A stretch of 64,000 bases of DNA from Natrarchaeobius halalkaliphilus (GCF_003841485.1 NZ_REFY01000003.1:248001-312000); one strand, 5' to 3'; counted from the first letter of the stretch, positions 1 to 9,732 are shown. Made by a program: numbers and translations. Notes: a model not told the origin generated them from the letters alone.

Positions 1-282
1 CGGATCGATCGTCGCGGTCCTGACGTTGAACCCGGTCTGGAGTGGGGCGTCGTCGAGTCGAGCGAGTTCGCGGTCGACGAAGGCGATCGGATCCGACGGG
101 AGGAACTCGTTCCGGTCCCGGTCGCGGAGTGCCCGTGCCCCGGCCCTCGAGTCCTCGTCGAGAGCGATACCGCCGAGGAACGCGGCCCCGACGAAGCTGG
201 CTCCGGCTCGGGCCCAGTCCGCGTCGGACTCGCCGCTCAGACTCGAGAGCGCAAGCGGCGGTGAGAACGTGACGGAGGACAT
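1..282 (-). CDS. tRNA-dihydrouridine synthase-like protein (5' part only)
   Basis: An open frame runs from an ATG at 282 leftwards off the window edge, giving the first 94 codons. The protein starts MSSVTFSPPLALSSLSGESD and contains AAFLGGIALDE, the form I know from the haloarchaeal flavin TIM-barrel proteins annotated as tRNA-dihydrouridine synthase-like, which often follow cofD. Only 5 bases separate it from the cofD stop, so the two are probably co-transcribed. The FMN- and substrate-binding residues lie outside the window, so whether it reduces tRNA uridine or another pyrimidine cannot be judged here. Confidence 0.7.
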   Translation of the reverse strand, partial: MSSVTFSPPLALSSLSGESDADWARAGASFVGAAFLGGIALDEDSRAGARALRDRDRNEFLPSDPIAFVDRELARLDDAPLQTGFNVRTATIDP

Positions 283-287
283 CAGTG

Positions 288-1280
288 CTATCTCACGATC
301 TCGACCGCCTGCTCGATCGCCTGTACGACCCGTACTGCATCGCCGGGCGCGTCGATTCGGATATCGGTCTGAATCGTCGGTCGGTCGAACTCGGCACCGT
401 CCGTCTCGTCGATGACGAAGGCGTCTGCGAACGGGTACGCGTCAGCGAGCCCTTCGGTGCTCGGATCGGCGTTGACCGCTTGCATCAACTCGCCGGCGGG
501 CCCAGAGAAGGCCTCCTCACCCAGAAACGGAGAGACCGCAACCACCGTCGTCCGTGCGAGCGCGTCCGCAAACCCGGGTAACGCGAGCATCGGACCGATG
601 CTCGTCACCGGGTTCGAGGGGCCGATAACGACCGTGTCCTCGAGCGCCTCGAGGACGCCGGGTGCCGGCTCGGCCGTCGACGAGCCGCGGAACTCGACGG
701 TTTCGACCGCGGGCTCTCCCCGGCGAGCGACCCAGTACTCCTGGAAGTGCATCATTCCCTCGTCGGTGTGGATGAGACTGGCGATCGCGTCGTCGCTCAT
801 CGGGAGAAGCTCGATCTCGAGGCCGAACGCGCTCGCCAGGCGCTCGGTTGCCTCGCTTAGCGTGTGTCCCTGATCGAGCAGGCTGGTTCTCGTGATGTGG
901 ACGGCTCGATCGCGGTCACCGATCGTCATGAACTCCGCGGAGCCCGAAAACCGTCGCCAGCTCGAGAGATCGCGTCCGGCCGTCTGTTTGTCCTCGGGAA
1001 GGTACTGCGGACCGTCGGCAAGTCCCGCGGCCGAGGCGATATCAGACAGCGCCGCGTTGGTCCGATGGGTATCGCCATCGATTCCCCACCACGTTTCCCT
1101 GTCGAGGACGCCACCCCCCTGAAACAACAGCGTATCGACGTCCGGCGAGACGAACAGTCCGCCGAGTTCGATGTCGTCGCCGGTGTTGGCGACGATCGTG
1201 GTCTCCTCCGGTGAAAACACGGCTCCAGCGCCGTCTAACAGCTTCGGCGTGCCGGTGCCCCCGGAGAGGAAGGTTACCAT
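288..1280 (-). CDS. cofD: 2-phospho-L-lactate transferase CofD
   Basis: Transfers the 2-phospholactyl (or phosphoenolpyruvyl) group from the guanylylated donor to the deazaflavin Fo, forming coenzyme F420-0. The 330-residue protein opens with [14 protein letters not shown], the glycine-rich N-terminal loop typical of the family. It also carries [10 protein letters not shown], where the Asp residues are expected to bind metal, and [13 protein letters not shown], which belongs to the nucleotide-binding fold. Length matches archaeal CofD. A dihydrouridine-synthase-like gene follows 5 bases after its stop. The coding start at 1280 is preceded by an AT-rich stretch (tacttaaccg) at about the leaderless-promoter distance. 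Confidence 0.93.
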   Translation of the reverse strand: MVTFLSGGTGTPKLLDGAGAVFSPEETTIVANTGDDIELGGLFVSPDVDTLLFQGGGVLDRETWWGIDGDTHRTNAALSDIASAAGLADGPQYLPEDKQTAGRDLSSWRRFSGSAEFMTIGDRDRAVHITRTSLLDQGHTLSEATERLASAFGLEIELLPMSDDAIASLIHTDEGMMHFQEYWVARRGEPAVETVEFRGSSTAEPAPGVLEALEDTVVIGPSNPVTSIGPMLALPGFADALARTTVVAVSPFLGEEAFSGPAGELMQAVNADPSTEGLADAYPFADAFVIDETDGAEFDRPTIQTDIRIDAPGDAVRVVQAIEQAVEIVR

Positions 1281-1352
1281 ATTCTACAGTTCTCGTCGCA
1301 GGGTACTTAACCGCTTGCGCCGCCCGGTCATCGTCCGAACGTCCCCGATCAC

Positions 1353-2906
1353 TCACTCGACGATCCAGTCGGCAAAGCTTCCCTCGAGGAGCGTCTCCCG
1401 CTGTCGGCTCACGTACTCGCGTTGCATCGATTCGATCGCACCGCCGAGAGAGGTTCCGTTCTCGAGCGCGGCGCGGACCTGCTCTCGTTTCCAGCGTCCC
1501 GGCGTCAAGTGCTGTCGGACGCGCCGCCGAAGCGGGTACAGATACTTCGCCGCGTCCTCCTCGCTCAGACCGCGATTCACCAGCCCGTCCTCCGCGTGAG
1601 CAAGCAGGTCTTCGTAGAGCTGGAGGCGATTCGTCGTGACCTTTCCGTCGTTCGTGATCCACGTCATATCCGCCTCGAGACCGTCGCGCATCGCGGCGTA
1701 GAAGTTCTCGCGGGCGATCTCCCAGTCGAGATCGTTGACGGGGTGTTCGAGGCGGGTCAGGCTCTCCATCAGCCCGGCAAACGCCGCGAGAAACGACACC
1801 GAGTCCCGGACCGTCGGCTGAGCGGGAATCGGGCGGAACTCGATTCGAGCGTTCGCGGCCGACCGCGTCGGACCGCCGAAAACCGGACGGACCCACCGCC
1901 AGTACGTGCCGTGTTTGCGACGGAAGTGTGGGAACTCGTCGTCGAAGCGTTGTCCCGACTCGACCGGCATCGGCACCACCGTATCGTCGTTCGCGATCCG
2001 ATCGACCGCGTCCTCGATCGCCGCCAGATCGCGCGGAAAGCGAACCTTGCCTTCGCCCGTCGCTGGATCGTTCAGGACCGTCTCGAAGACGCTGATCCGG
2101 TGTTCCATCCAGCCGTCCTCGAGGACCTCGTCGGCGGTTACGTCCTCGTCGTAGAGATCCGGCGGGAAGAACGGGGAGTTCACGCCGAGAGCGAGAAGCG
2201 GACCTGCCGCGCGGAGGGCGTAGTTGAAATACAACGGCAAGTCGAGCGCGTGGGGGACCTGGTAGTGCGGTTGGATGGACGTGATGAGGCTCTCGGGCAT
2301 GACCGTGTCGGCCTCGAGCGAGACGTGTGGCGCGCGAATACACATCCCGGCGGCCTCGGCACGGTTCGTGTTGGCCATCGCGTGATACCGAGCGGAGGCG
2401 CTCATGTTCGTCGCGACGCGGATCGAGCGATCGGAGCCGGCCTCGCCGGGAACCGTTCGCTCGACGCTGTCGGTGAGATACGTCCCGCTATCTTCGCCCT
2501 CGGGCGGAATCGTCCAGAGGGCGTCGCTGACCGGACGCATCCGCTCGGACTTGGTCACGTCGAGCGCCGTTCGGAGGCGCGCCTTGACTTCCGACTCCTG
2601 GGCGGCGAGACCGTCCGCGTTCAGCGGCTGGGGACTCGTCGTCATCTCCGCGTTGTGCAACCCGAGTTCCTTCTCGAACCCGATGAGTTCGAGCAGTCGG
2701 CGGGGAACCCTGCGGAGCTCACAGCCGTCGTCTTTGATCGCGTAGAACTCGTACTCGAGGCCGATGATCGCCTGTGGATTGTCGAATACGCCGTTCTCGA
2801 TACCCTCTTTGATCACCGCGGCATCGTCTTCGGCTCGCGCTCGAAAGTCGTCGGCGTCGACCGACAGCACGTCAGCAACTCGGGCGGCGAGTTCCTCCTC
2901 TGGCAT
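1353..2906 (-). CDS. glutamate-cysteine ligase-like (GCS2 family) protein
   Basis: A 517-residue member of the carboxylate-amine/glutamate-cysteine ligase (GCS2-type) superfamily. The N-terminal GLEYEFYAI motif is the metal/glutamate-binding strand. Later ARIEFRPIPAQPTVRDSV matches the conserved basic-acidic strand of the family. It is longer than the classical haloarchaeal GshA (about 360 residues), with extensions at both ends, so the amino-acid acceptor may differ from cysteine. A synthase for gamma-glutamylcysteine, the main haloarchaeal thiol, is the default guess. The start at 2906 is supported by TTTAAA at 2932-2937. Confidence 0.7.
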   Translation of the reverse strand: MPEEELAARVADVLSVDADDFRARAEDDAAVIKEGIENGVFDNPQAIIGLEYEFYAIKDDGCELRRVPRRLLELIGFEKELGLHNAEMTTSPQPLNADGLAAQESEVKARLRTALDVTKSERMRPVSDALWTIPPEGEDSGTYLTDSVERTVPGEAGSDRSIRVATNMSASARYHAMANTNRAEAAGMCIRAPHVSLEADTVMPESLITSIQPHYQVPHALDLPLYFNYALRAAGPLLALGVNSPFFPPDLYDEDVTADEVLEDGWMEHRISVFETVLNDPATGEGKVRFPRDLAAIEDAVDRIANDDTVVPMPVESGQRFDDEFPHFRRKHGTYWRWVRPVFGGPTRSAANARIEFRPIPAQPTVRDSVSFLAAFAGLMESLTRLEHPVNDLDWEIARENFYAAMRDGLEADMTWITNDGKVTTNRLQLYEDLLAHAEDGLVNRGLSEEDAAKYLYPLRRRVRQHLTPGRWKREQVRAALENGTSLGGAIESMQREYVSRQRETLLEGSFADWIVE

Positions 2907-2931
2907 ATCTCCGAGTGTGAGGCGGACCGCC

Positions 2932-2937
2932 TTTAAA
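2932..2937 (-). promoter_or_regulatory. TATA-like box of the GCS2-family gene
   Basis: TTTAAA lies 26-31 bases upstream of the ATG at 2906, with no Shine-Dalgarno sequence between them. This spacing is typical of a leaderless haloarchaeal transcript and supports that start. Confidence 0.5.
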
Positions 2938-3028
2938 ACCGTCCCTTACTGGATGGGAACGGACTGTGGGCGACTCCCAGTGCACCTTCGGCCGAACGCT
3001 TATGTTTCAGGTGGTTGCTCTTATCGAC

Positions 3029-3577
3029 ATGGATGCGATCCGCTCCCCGCCGATCGAAACGCTGGCGATCGCCTGCAAGCGCTACGGGCCGGGTCGAATG
3101 CCCGGGGCCGGCCGGCGCGATATCGGGGCCGGCTACGCTGGGAGCGCCGCTGCGCTCGCCATCGCCATCGGGTTCGCACTCTCGATGGCCGTTCTCCCCA
3201 CACTCGGTCTGTCGTCCGATTTTGCTCATCCGTTCTGGGGGCTTGCCGCGCTCGTTTCCCTTCCGATCGTTGTCCCGGTCGCATTCGTCGCGAGCGTCTT
3301 CGTCTGGCGCGCGCTCCCGAGCGATGTGCCGTACTTCGGCGTCGTGGCTGGATTTCTCGCGACCGTGGTGACGTATCTCGCCTCGCTCGCGATCGTTTTT
3401 CTGATCCGATTGCTCTGGTTCTGGTGGACTGGAGCCGAAAGCGTTCTAGTCGATGTCGGTGGTTTCGTCGCGTTGATCGGGCTCTTTGCGACAGTTCTCA
3501 CCGTCTGGCTGACGATCCCGGTCGGCTGTGTCAGCGGTGCCATCTACGAATACGCTCGCCGGATTTCGTCGGCGTGA
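3029..3577 (+). CDS. multi-pass membrane protein of unknown function
   Basis: A 182-residue protein with about four hydrophobic segments (SAAALAIAIGFALSMAVL, ALVSLPIVVPVAFVASVFVW, FLATVVTYLASLAIVFLIRLLWFWW, ALIGLFATVLTVWLTIPV). An upstream in-frame ATG at 2966 exists. The ATG at 3029 is preferred because an AT-rich box (gcttatgttt) lies about 25 bases before it and the extra 21 residues are not membrane-like. It is divergent from the GCS2-family gene. I do not recognise the family; no catalytic motif is visible. Confidence 0.6.
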   Translation: MDAIRSPPIETLAIACKRYGPGRMPGAGRRDIGAGYAGSAAALAIAIGFALSMAVLPTLGLSSDFAHPFWGLAALVSLPIVVPVAFVASVFVWRALPSDVPYFGVVAGFLATVVTYLASLAIVFLIRLLWFWWTGAESVLVDVGGFVALIGLFATVLTVWLTIPVGCVSGAIYEYARRISSA

Positions 3578-3648
3578 TGGACACAGCCGTCGCACCCCCT
3601 CGAGGGGTCTCAGAACCGTTTTATCGCTTCCCGCGATAGACTTCCCCG

Positions 3649-5367
3649 ATGGAGTTCGCCACCTTCGCTGACCGCGCCGGGACGATCGAAGCCGAACCGG
3701 CGGATCTCGAGATCGTCGCGCACGTCGAGACGCTGCTCGAGGAGGCGGGCGACGACGATCTCGAGATCGTGGCTCGGTTCGTTCAGGGACGAGTCTTTCC
3801 CGCCTGGAACTCGACGACGCTGGATATCGGGCCCAGTACCTGTTACGAGGCGATCGCTCGCGCTGGCGGAACGAACGTTAGCGCCGACGACGTGGAGGAT
3901 CGGCTGGCCGAGCTCGGAGAGATCGGGGCCGTAGCCGCGAGCTACGATTTCGGCGGCCAGCAGGGTCTAGACGCGTTCACCGGCGGTGGGGCGGGCGACG
4001 GGGACCTCACCGTTCGCGAGGTTCACGGGACGCTCACCGATCTCGCGGCCGCCGAGGGATCAGGCAGTCACGACCGGAAAGTCGATCTCCTGTTCGGCCT
4101 GTTCAACCGGTGTTCGAGCGACGAGGCGCGCTATCTCGCTCGACTCGTGCTCTCGGAGATGCGAATCGGCGTCGGTGAAGGCTCGGTCAGGGACGCCATC
4201 GCTGACGCGTTCTCCGTGCCCGAAGATCGGGTCGAGCGTGCCCTGCAGGTGTCGAACGACTACGGACGCGTCGCACGGATCGCCCGCGACGAGGGACTCG
4301 ACGGTCTCGACGCGATCGATCTCGAGGTGGGTCGGCCCGTCCAGGCGATGCTCGCACAGGCGGGAACCGTCACCGACGCGCTCGAGGAGTGGGACGAAGC
4401 GGCCGTCGAGTGGAAATACGATGGGGCCAGAATCCAACTCCACCACCAGCCGGCAGCCACCGCGGACGGCACCGATCCGGGGTCAGGAGAAACCAGGGTC
4501 TTTTCGCGGAACATGGAGGCGGTCACCGATGCGCTGCCGGAAGTCGTCGAGTACGCCGAGGCGACGCTGTCGGAGTCGGTGATCTTAGACGGCGAGGTCG
4601 TCGCGGTCGACGAGGAGGGCGAACCGCTCCCGTTCCAGGACGTTCTCACGCGATTTCGCCGGAAGCACGACGTCGAAAAGGCCCGCGAGGACGTCTCCGT
4701 TCGACCGGTGTTTTTCGACTGTCTCCACGCGGACGGTGAGGATCTGCTCGAGAAACCCCTGACCGATCGTCACGATCGGCTCGAGTCCGTCCTGACAGCC
4801 GGTTCGGACGCATCAGATCCGGCCGACGTCGAGGGGCTGTCGTTGCTGTGGCTCACCGACGACGCCGACGAGATCGAGTCGATCGACGCCGAAGCGCTCG
4901 CGGCCGGCCACGAGGGGATCATGCTCAAAGCGCCCGACTCGAGGTACTCGCCCGGACGCCGCGGCAAGCACTGGCGAAAGCACAAACCCGAGGTCGAGAC
5001 GCTCGACTGCGTCGTCACCGGAGCCGAGTGGGGCGAGGGGCGACGCGCGACCGTTCTCGGAACGTTCGAACTCTCCGTTCGCGACGGCGACGACCTGGAG
5101 ACCGTCGGCAAGGTCGCAACCGGGATCACCGACGAGAAACTGACCGAGCTGACAGAGCTGCTCGAGCCCCACATCGTCACCGAAGACGGTCAGACGGTCG
5201 ATCTCGAGCCGGCGGTCGTCTTCGAGGTCGGCTACGAGGAGATCCAGACCTCACCGACGTACTCCTCGGGCTACGCGCTTCGATTCCCGCGGTTCGTCGG
5301 CGTTCGCCACGACAAAGGTTTCGACGACGCGGAGACGCTCGAGCGCGTAGAATCGCTTCGGTCGTGA
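3649..5367 (+). CDS. lig: ATP-dependent DNA ligase
   Basis: Seals nicks in duplex DNA during replication and repair. The 572-residue length and domain order fit archaeal/eukaryotic type-I ligases: an N-terminal DNA-binding domain (about residues 1-210), the adenylation domain with the lysine motif WKYDGAR (Lys256), then motifs FSRNMEAVTDALP, ILDGEVVAVDEEG, FFDCLHADGEDL and GIMLKAPDSRYSPGRRGKHWRKHKP, and a C-terminal OB-fold. A TATA-like ttttatcg sits about 27 bases before the ATG, indicating a leaderless start. It stands alone as a single transcription unit. Confidence 0.95.
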   Translation: MEFATFADRAGTIEAEPADLEIVAHVETLLEEAGDDDLEIVARFVQGRVFPAWNSTTLDIGPSTCYEAIARAGGTNVSADDVEDRLAELGEIGAVAASYDFGGQQGLDAFTGGGAGDGDLTVREVHGTLTDLAAAEGSGSHDRKVDLLFGLFNRCSSDEARYLARLVLSEMRIGVGEGSVRDAIADAFSVPEDRVERALQVSNDYGRVARIARDEGLDGLDAIDLEVGRPVQAMLAQAGTVTDALEEWDEAAVEWKYDGARIQLHHQPAATADGTDPGSGETRVFSRNMEAVTDALPEVVEYAEATLSESVILDGEVVAVDEEGEPLPFQDVLTRFRRKHDVEKAREDVSVRPVFFDCLHADGEDLLEKPLTDRHDRLESVLTAGSDASDPADVEGLSLLWLTDDADEIESIDAEALAAGHEGIMLKAPDSRYSPGRRGKHWRKHKPEVETLDCVVTGAEWGEGRRATVLGTFELSVRDGDDLETVGKVATGITDEKLTELTELLEPHIVTEDGQTVDLEPAVVFEVGYEEIQTSPTYSSGYALRFPRFVGVRHDKGFDDAETLERVESLRS

Positions 5368-5535
5368 ACCGGCTCGGATGGCTACCGCCGTGATCCGGCT
5401 CGGGCGACCATCGTTCCGAACCGAGTCGATCGTTCAGTCGGCCCAAATCGAACGACAGAGGCCGCCTTCGCAACCGGACAAAGGACTCTTTTACCTTGAC
5501 GAATCCATTTATGTTTCCTGACCCTACAGTGGGAT

Positions 5536-6753
5536 ATGAATCGGTTCACGCGACGCGATGTCCTCCTCACGACTGGATCGTTCGGTGCGATCACCGTCAG
5601 TGGCTGTCTGAACGATCCGAGTACCGGTGATGGGAACGGAGGTAGCGGCGGAAACGGCGACGGCAACGGTAGCGGGAACGACAACAGTGTCGATAACGGT
5701 GACGCCTCCTTCGACACCTTTCAGCTCGGCCCGTCGCTCTCACGGCCGCTGTGGGCCGAACGTGCGGACGATCCTCCCGGATTCGTCACCGTCATCGAAA
5801 CTGAGCGCGACGAGCCGTGGATGGTCGACGATCCCGACGAGATAGACGGTCTCGAGGAGTGGTACGGAGAGACGGATTTCGACGAGTCGGTGATCGTCTT
5901 CGTCGGAACGGTCGGCCCGAACACGTGCTACAGCGAGGTCGACGTCGACGACGTGACGATCTCGACGGTCACGCTCGAGGGCGAGGATTCTCGTCCTGCG
6001 ATAACTGCGGCGGCCCGTCCCGTGGACACGAGCGACGAGGACGAGGCCTGCGGCGAAGCGGTCACCTACCCGAGCGCATTCGTGCGCGTTACCGGGGACG
6101 ACCTCCCCTCCGAGGCGCTGTTTACGGTCACGAACGGCTGGGACGAAACCGACGACGTCGACAGCGCGGGCGGGCTGATCGATCCGGCGGAGCTACCGGG
6201 ATTCGTTCGGCCGCCGCACGATCCCGAAACCGTTCCCGAGGCCCTTTCGTGCGACGAAGACGAGTTCGAGCGACACTGGTCGCCCGACGACGAGATCTCC
6301 TGGGGCGAAACGACCGACGACGACGGGAGTCCGAAGCTCTCTCTGCGCGCCGAGAACGCGGAGTACAGCGGCGACGACGCGGCCGAGGCCCTCGAGTTCG
6401 GACGCGGAGACGAGATCAGAATCCGGATGCGAAACGTCTCCGATCGGCCGGTAATGACCGGCAACCGGAACAAGTACAATCTCGAGGTCTCGACCGAGGA
6501 CGGCTGGGCGGACGTCCGCGGTACGACCGACGATGACCCGATCGACTACACCGATGAGGGGGTCGTCCACTCACCGGGCGATGGCTTCGAGTGGACGATC
6601 GAACTCACGGAGGCCGGTATCCTCTCGGCCAGCGCCCACGAGGATCGCTTCGAGATCTGCCCGGACCTTCCAGACGGCCGGTACCGATTCGTCTTCAGGG
6701 GGACGTCAGGGGACGCCACGCTCGCCGTCGCGTTCGACTACGGCGGAGCGTGA
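5536..6753 (+). CDS. secreted lipoprotein, unknown function
   Basis: A 405-residue exported protein. The N-terminus RRDVLLTTGSFGAITVSGC combines a twin-arginine signal with a lipobox cysteine, so it is probably Tat-exported and lipid-anchored on the outer face of the membrane. A low-complexity Gly/Asn/Ser linker of about 25 residues follows. The rest is very acidic and shows no enzyme motif I recognise; the C-terminal part (residues 240-405) looks like a beta-sandwich. The start is supported by an AT-rich catttatgtt box about 25-30 bases upstream. Confidence 0.65.
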   Translation: MNRFTRRDVLLTTGSFGAITVSGCLNDPSTGDGNGGSGGNGDGNGSGNDNSVDNGDASFDTFQLGPSLSRPLWAERADDPPGFVTVIETERDEPWMVDDPDEIDGLEEWYGETDFDESVIVFVGTVGPNTCYSEVDVDDVTISTVTLEGEDSRPAITAAARPVDTSDEDEACGEAVTYPSAFVRVTGDDLPSEALFTVTNGWDETDDVDSAGGLIDPAELPGFVRPPHDPETVPEALSCDEDEFERHWSPDDEISWGETTDDDGSPKLSLRAENAEYSGDDAAEALEFGRGDEIRIRMRNVSDRPVMTGNRNKYNLEVSTEDGWADVRGTTDDDPIDYTDEGVVHSPGDGFEWTIELTEAGILSASAHEDRFEICPDLPDGRYRFVFRGTSGDATLAVAFDYGGA

Positions 6754-6811
6754 TCTCCCCACGTCGCGACAGGTAAGCACCCTTAAGAGCCGCGGGAAAC
6801 TGGATCTTCGT

Positions 6812-7945
6812 ATGCAACCGCGCGACCTGTCCGATCACGTCGCCTACGAGGCGGGTCGGGGTATCGAAGAAGTCGCCCGTGAGCTCGGGCGCGATCCCAC
6901 GGAGTTCGTCAAACTTGCCTCGAACGAGAACCCCCACGGTCCCTCGCCGGCCGCCGCCGTCGCCATCCGCGAGACGGCATCGAGCGTGAGTTCGTATCCC
7001 AAATCCGCACACGCCGATCTCGTCCGCGCGATCGCTGATCGGTTTGGCGTCGACGACCAGCAGATCTGGCTGGCGAACGGCGGCGACGGTGCCATCGACT
7101 ACCTCCACCGGGCCACCCTCGAGCCAGGAGACGCTGTTCTCACCCCGACGCCGGGATTCGCTTACTACGGAATGAGCGCCAGGTTTCACCACGGCGACGA
7201 CCGAGCCTACTCCCTCGAGCGAGCGGACGACTTCGAGCAGACGGCGGCCGGGGTGCTCGAGTCCTTCGACGGCGAGCGAATCGTTTGGGTGACGAGTCCG
7301 CACAATCCGACGGGGACCACCATGGCGCTGGCGGAGATCGAACGGCTTGCCGAGGAAACGCCCGCGGAGACGCTCGTCGTCGTCGACGAAGCGTACGGCG
7401 AGTTCGCGGACCGCGACAGCGCCGTTGCGCTGATCGAGGGACGGGCGGGATACGACGCTCGGGACGACGTCGCCGTCTTGCGAACCTTCTCGAAGGCGTA
7501 CGGACTAGCCGGCCTTCGACTCGGCTACGCGATCGTTCCGGAGGAGTGGGCCGAGGCGTATACGCGCGTGAACACTCCGTTCGCGGCGAGCGAACTCGCC
7601 TGCCGGGCCGGTCTGGCCGCGATCGACGACGACGAGCACGTCGAGCGAACCGTCGAGACGGCGCGGAACTCCCGCGACGCGATGTGCGATCGGCTCGACG
7701 CCCACGTCTGGCCGAGCGAGGGGAACTTCGTCCTCGTCGACGTCGGGAACGCGACGGCCGTCTCAGAAGCGCTCCGAGAACGCGGCGTCATCGTCAGGAA
7801 TTGCTCGAGTTTCGGCCTTCCCGACTGTCTCCGGATCACTTGCGGAACCGAGGAAGAAACCGAGCTGGCGATCGAAACGACAAACGATGTCCTCGCTGAT
7901 CGAGCCGCCGGGACGGGAACGCGACTGGGGGTCACCGACGAATGA
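6812..7945 (+). CDS. hisC: histidinol-phosphate aminotransferase
   Basis: PLP-dependent class I/II aminotransferase (377 residues) converting imidazole-acetol phosphate and glutamate to histidinol phosphate. KLASNENPHGPSP near residue 33 is the substrate-binding loop typical of HisC. HNPTG and VVDEAYGEF are PLP-site motifs, and the Schiff-base lysine is Lys228 in RTFSKAYGLAGLRLGY. A longer open frame begins at 6533 inside the previous gene. The ATG at 6812 is chosen because the TATA-like ccttaagag lies about 27 bases before it. Its stop overlaps the next ATG (ATGA), so it heads a three-gene operon. Confidence 0.92.
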   Translation: MQPRDLSDHVAYEAGRGIEEVARELGRDPTEFVKLASNENPHGPSPAAAVAIRETASSVSSYPKSAHADLVRAIADRFGVDDQQIWLANGGDGAIDYLHRATLEPGDAVLTPTPGFAYYGMSARFHHGDDRAYSLERADDFEQTAAGVLESFDGERIVWVTSPHNPTGTTMALAEIERLAEETPAETLVVVDEAYGEFADRDSAVALIEGRAGYDARDDVAVLRTFSKAYGLAGLRLGYAIVPEEWAEAYTRVNTPFAASELACRAGLAAIDDDEHVERTVETARNSRDAMCDRLDAHVWPSEGNFVLVDVGNATAVSEALRERGVIVRNCSSFGLPDCLRITCGTEEETELAIETTNDVLADRAAGTGTRLGVTDE

Positions 7946-8451
7946 GGATCGCCGTCACCGGAACGCCCGGAACCGGGAAGACGACCGCGACCGATCTGCT
8001 CGAGTCGCGGTTGGATATCGTCCACCTCAACGAGATCCTCGAGTCGGAGGAACTCTACACCGAGGTCGACGCCGAGCGTGAGAGCAAGGTCGCTGATCTC
8101 AATGGGCTTTCCGACTGGCTCGACGGCCGCGACGACGCGATGATCGAGTCACACCTCGCACACCGCTTCGAGGTCGACCGAGTCGTCGTGCTCCGGTGTG
8201 AACCCGAATCGCTCGAGGATCGACTACTCGAGCGTGGCGAATCCCGCGCGAAAGCGAGAGAGAACGCGGAGAGCGAGGCACTCGACGTGATCCTCGCGGA
8301 GGCCGTCGAAGAACACGGCCTGGAGTCGGTGTACGAGGTCGACACGACCGATCTCGAGCCGGAGACGGTCGCGGACGAACTCGAAGCCGTCGTCGCGGGT
8401 GACCGAGAGCCAGGTGCAGGTGAGGTGGAGTTCGTGGGGTATCTCCAGTGA
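7942..8451 (+). CDS. adenylate kinase-like NTPase (Fap7/hCINAP type)
   Basis: A 169-residue P-loop protein with GTPGTGKTT at residues 7-15, an HLNEI segment and a short lid region (RLLERGESRAKARENAESEAL). This is the archaeal putative adenylate kinase family related to Fap7/hCINAP, which joins adenylate kinase/ATPase activity with small-subunit rRNA maturation. It overlaps hisC by 4 bases and the next gene by 4 bases, so translational coupling is likely. The role in ribosome assembly is known for the family and not shown here. Confidence 0.85.
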   Translation: MRIAVTGTPGTGKTTATDLLESRLDIVHLNEILESEELYTEVDAERESKVADLNGLSDWLDGRDDAMIESHLAHRFEVDRVVVLRCEPESLEDRLLERGESRAKARENAESEALDVILAEAVEEHGLESVYEVDTTDLEPETVADELEAVVAGDREPGAGEVEFVGYLQ

Positions 8452-9059
8452 CGCTCGATCAGCTTCGTCCGTACGTCTCTCGGTTTCTCGATCCGTTCGT
8501 CGAGGGTTTCGATCGGATCGGAATGACTCCCGACGGCGTCAGCGTGCTCGCGTTCGGGATGGCGATTTTAGCCGCCGTCGCGTTCGTTCTCGGCGGGCGC
8601 GCGGACCCGATCTGGTACGTCGGTGCTGCGGCGTTAGTCTTTCTCAACGGCTGGCTCGACGTAATCGACGGCGCGCTCGCGCGCGAACAGGACGTCGCTT
8701 CCGCCGGTGGCGACCTCCTCGATCACGTCCTCGACCGCTATGCGGACATCGTCATCATCGGTGGTCTGGCCGCGGGAGTCGAGAGTTACTTCCTCGGATT
8801 CCTCGCCGTTACCGGCGTCGTCATGACGTCGTATCTGGGAACCCAGGCACAGGCTGTCGGTCTCGAGCGCGTCTACGGCGGACTCGTTGGCAGAGCGGAT
8901 CGACTGGCAATCATCGGCTTCGTCGGATTTCTCGCCTATCCGATCGAGGGAACCTACGGCGGTCTCACGCTCGTCGGCTGGCTGCTGGTCTTTCTCGCCG
9001 TCGTCGGTCATCTGACTGCCCTACAGCGGTTTTTCTACTCCTGGACGGCCCTCGAGTGA
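8448..9059 (+). CDS. CDP-alcohol phosphatidyltransferase (archaetidylinositol phosphate synthase-like)
   Basis: Integral membrane enzyme of 203 residues joining CDP-archaeol with an alcohol phosphate in ether-lipid head-group synthesis. The full CDP-alcohol transferase signature is present with exact spacing: Asp71, Asp74, Gly75, Ala78, Arg79, Gly88, Asp92, Asp96. About five or six hydrophobic segments surround it. Archaetidylinositol phosphate synthase is the most likely assignment for a protein of this size. It starts with GTG in a GTGA overlap with the upstream kinase-like gene, which is the reason for the chosen start. Confidence 0.85.
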   Translation: MTLDQLRPYVSRFLDPFVEGFDRIGMTPDGVSVLAFGMAILAAVAFVLGGRADPIWYVGAAALVFLNGWLDVIDGALAREQDVASAGGDLLDHVLDRYADIVIIGGLAAGVESYFLGFLAVTGVVMTSYLGTQAQAVGLERVYGGLVGRADRLAIIGFVGFLAYPIEGTYGGLTLVGWLLVFLAVVGHLTALQRFFYSWTALE

Positions 9060-9119
9060 CGGATTCGTGACGGGTGTCTCGCCGCATCCTTTATCACTCG
9101 CCACGATATAGGTGCGGAC

Positions 9120-9659
9120 ATGGTTCAGTGCGAGATGTGTGGCGCCGAGACGTCGTCTCCGAAGACTATCAAGGTCGAGGGTGCGAAACTCGACGTGTGT
9201 TCGAACTGCACCGACTTCGGCACTGAAGTCAAACAGCCCACCAGTTCGACCGCGTCGACGAAGTACTCGACGGGATCGAGCTCCGGGGAGAGTTCGGGCA
9301 CGTCGAACAGTCAGTCCGCTTCCTCCTCGAGTTCGGGCGGCTCGAGTTCTCGCCGGAAAGATATGTTCGACGACATGGACGAACTCGTCACGGACTACGA
9401 CGATCGCGTCCGAAACGCTCGTGAAAAAAAGGGAATCAGCCAGTCGGATCTCGCGAACGAACTCAACGAGAAGGCGAGTCTGATTCGTAAGATCGAGCGC
9501 GGCGATACGCTTCCGAGCGATCGCGTACAGTCGAAGATAGAGCGGTTCCTCGAAATCGATCTCAGTGCGGAGGGGGGTTCAGCCGACGATGCGGAGTGGT
9601 CGGGCGGATCGTCCTCGGGGAGTTACACGCTCGGTGACGTCGTCAAGCGAAAGGATTGA
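9120..9659 (+). CDS. archaeal multiprotein bridging factor aMBF1
   Basis: A 179-residue transcription or translation accessory protein. An N-terminal zinc ribbon (CEMC at residues 4-7, CSNC at 27-30) is followed by a long Ser/Gly-rich linker and a cro/C1-type helix-turn-helix (about residues 90-145, with ISQSDLANELNEKASLIRKIERG). This is the architecture of archaeal MBF1 (TIGR00270-like). It is monocistronic, with ctttatcac about 27 bases before the ATG. The linker is unusually serine-rich, and a similar low-complexity tail precedes the C-terminal SYTLGDVVKRKD. Confidence 0.88.
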   Translation: MVQCEMCGAETSSPKTIKVEGAKLDVCSNCTDFGTEVKQPTSSTASTKYSTGSSSGESSGTSNSQSASSSSSGGSSSRRKDMFDDMDELVTDYDDRVRNAREKKGISQSDLANELNEKASLIRKIERGDTLPSDRVQSKIERFLEIDLSAEGGSADDAEWSGGSSSGSYTLGDVVKRKD

Positions 9660-9732
9660 CGACCGTCGAGCGTCTCGAAACCGTCGTCGGTGACTCGCAA
9701 GCTATTTCTTCGATGCGAATCCGATCTCTGGT

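Noticed and set aside
1422-2936. 504-residue open frame on the plus strand opposite the GCS2-family gene
   Set aside because: It is an antisense shadow of the GCS2 coding sequence. Composition is Arg/Val-rich without motifs and the real gene is clear on the other strand.
3226-3543. 105-residue minus-strand Thr-rich frame in the membrane-protein gene
   Set aside because: It is the complement of hydrophobic codons of the real gene and has no features of its own.
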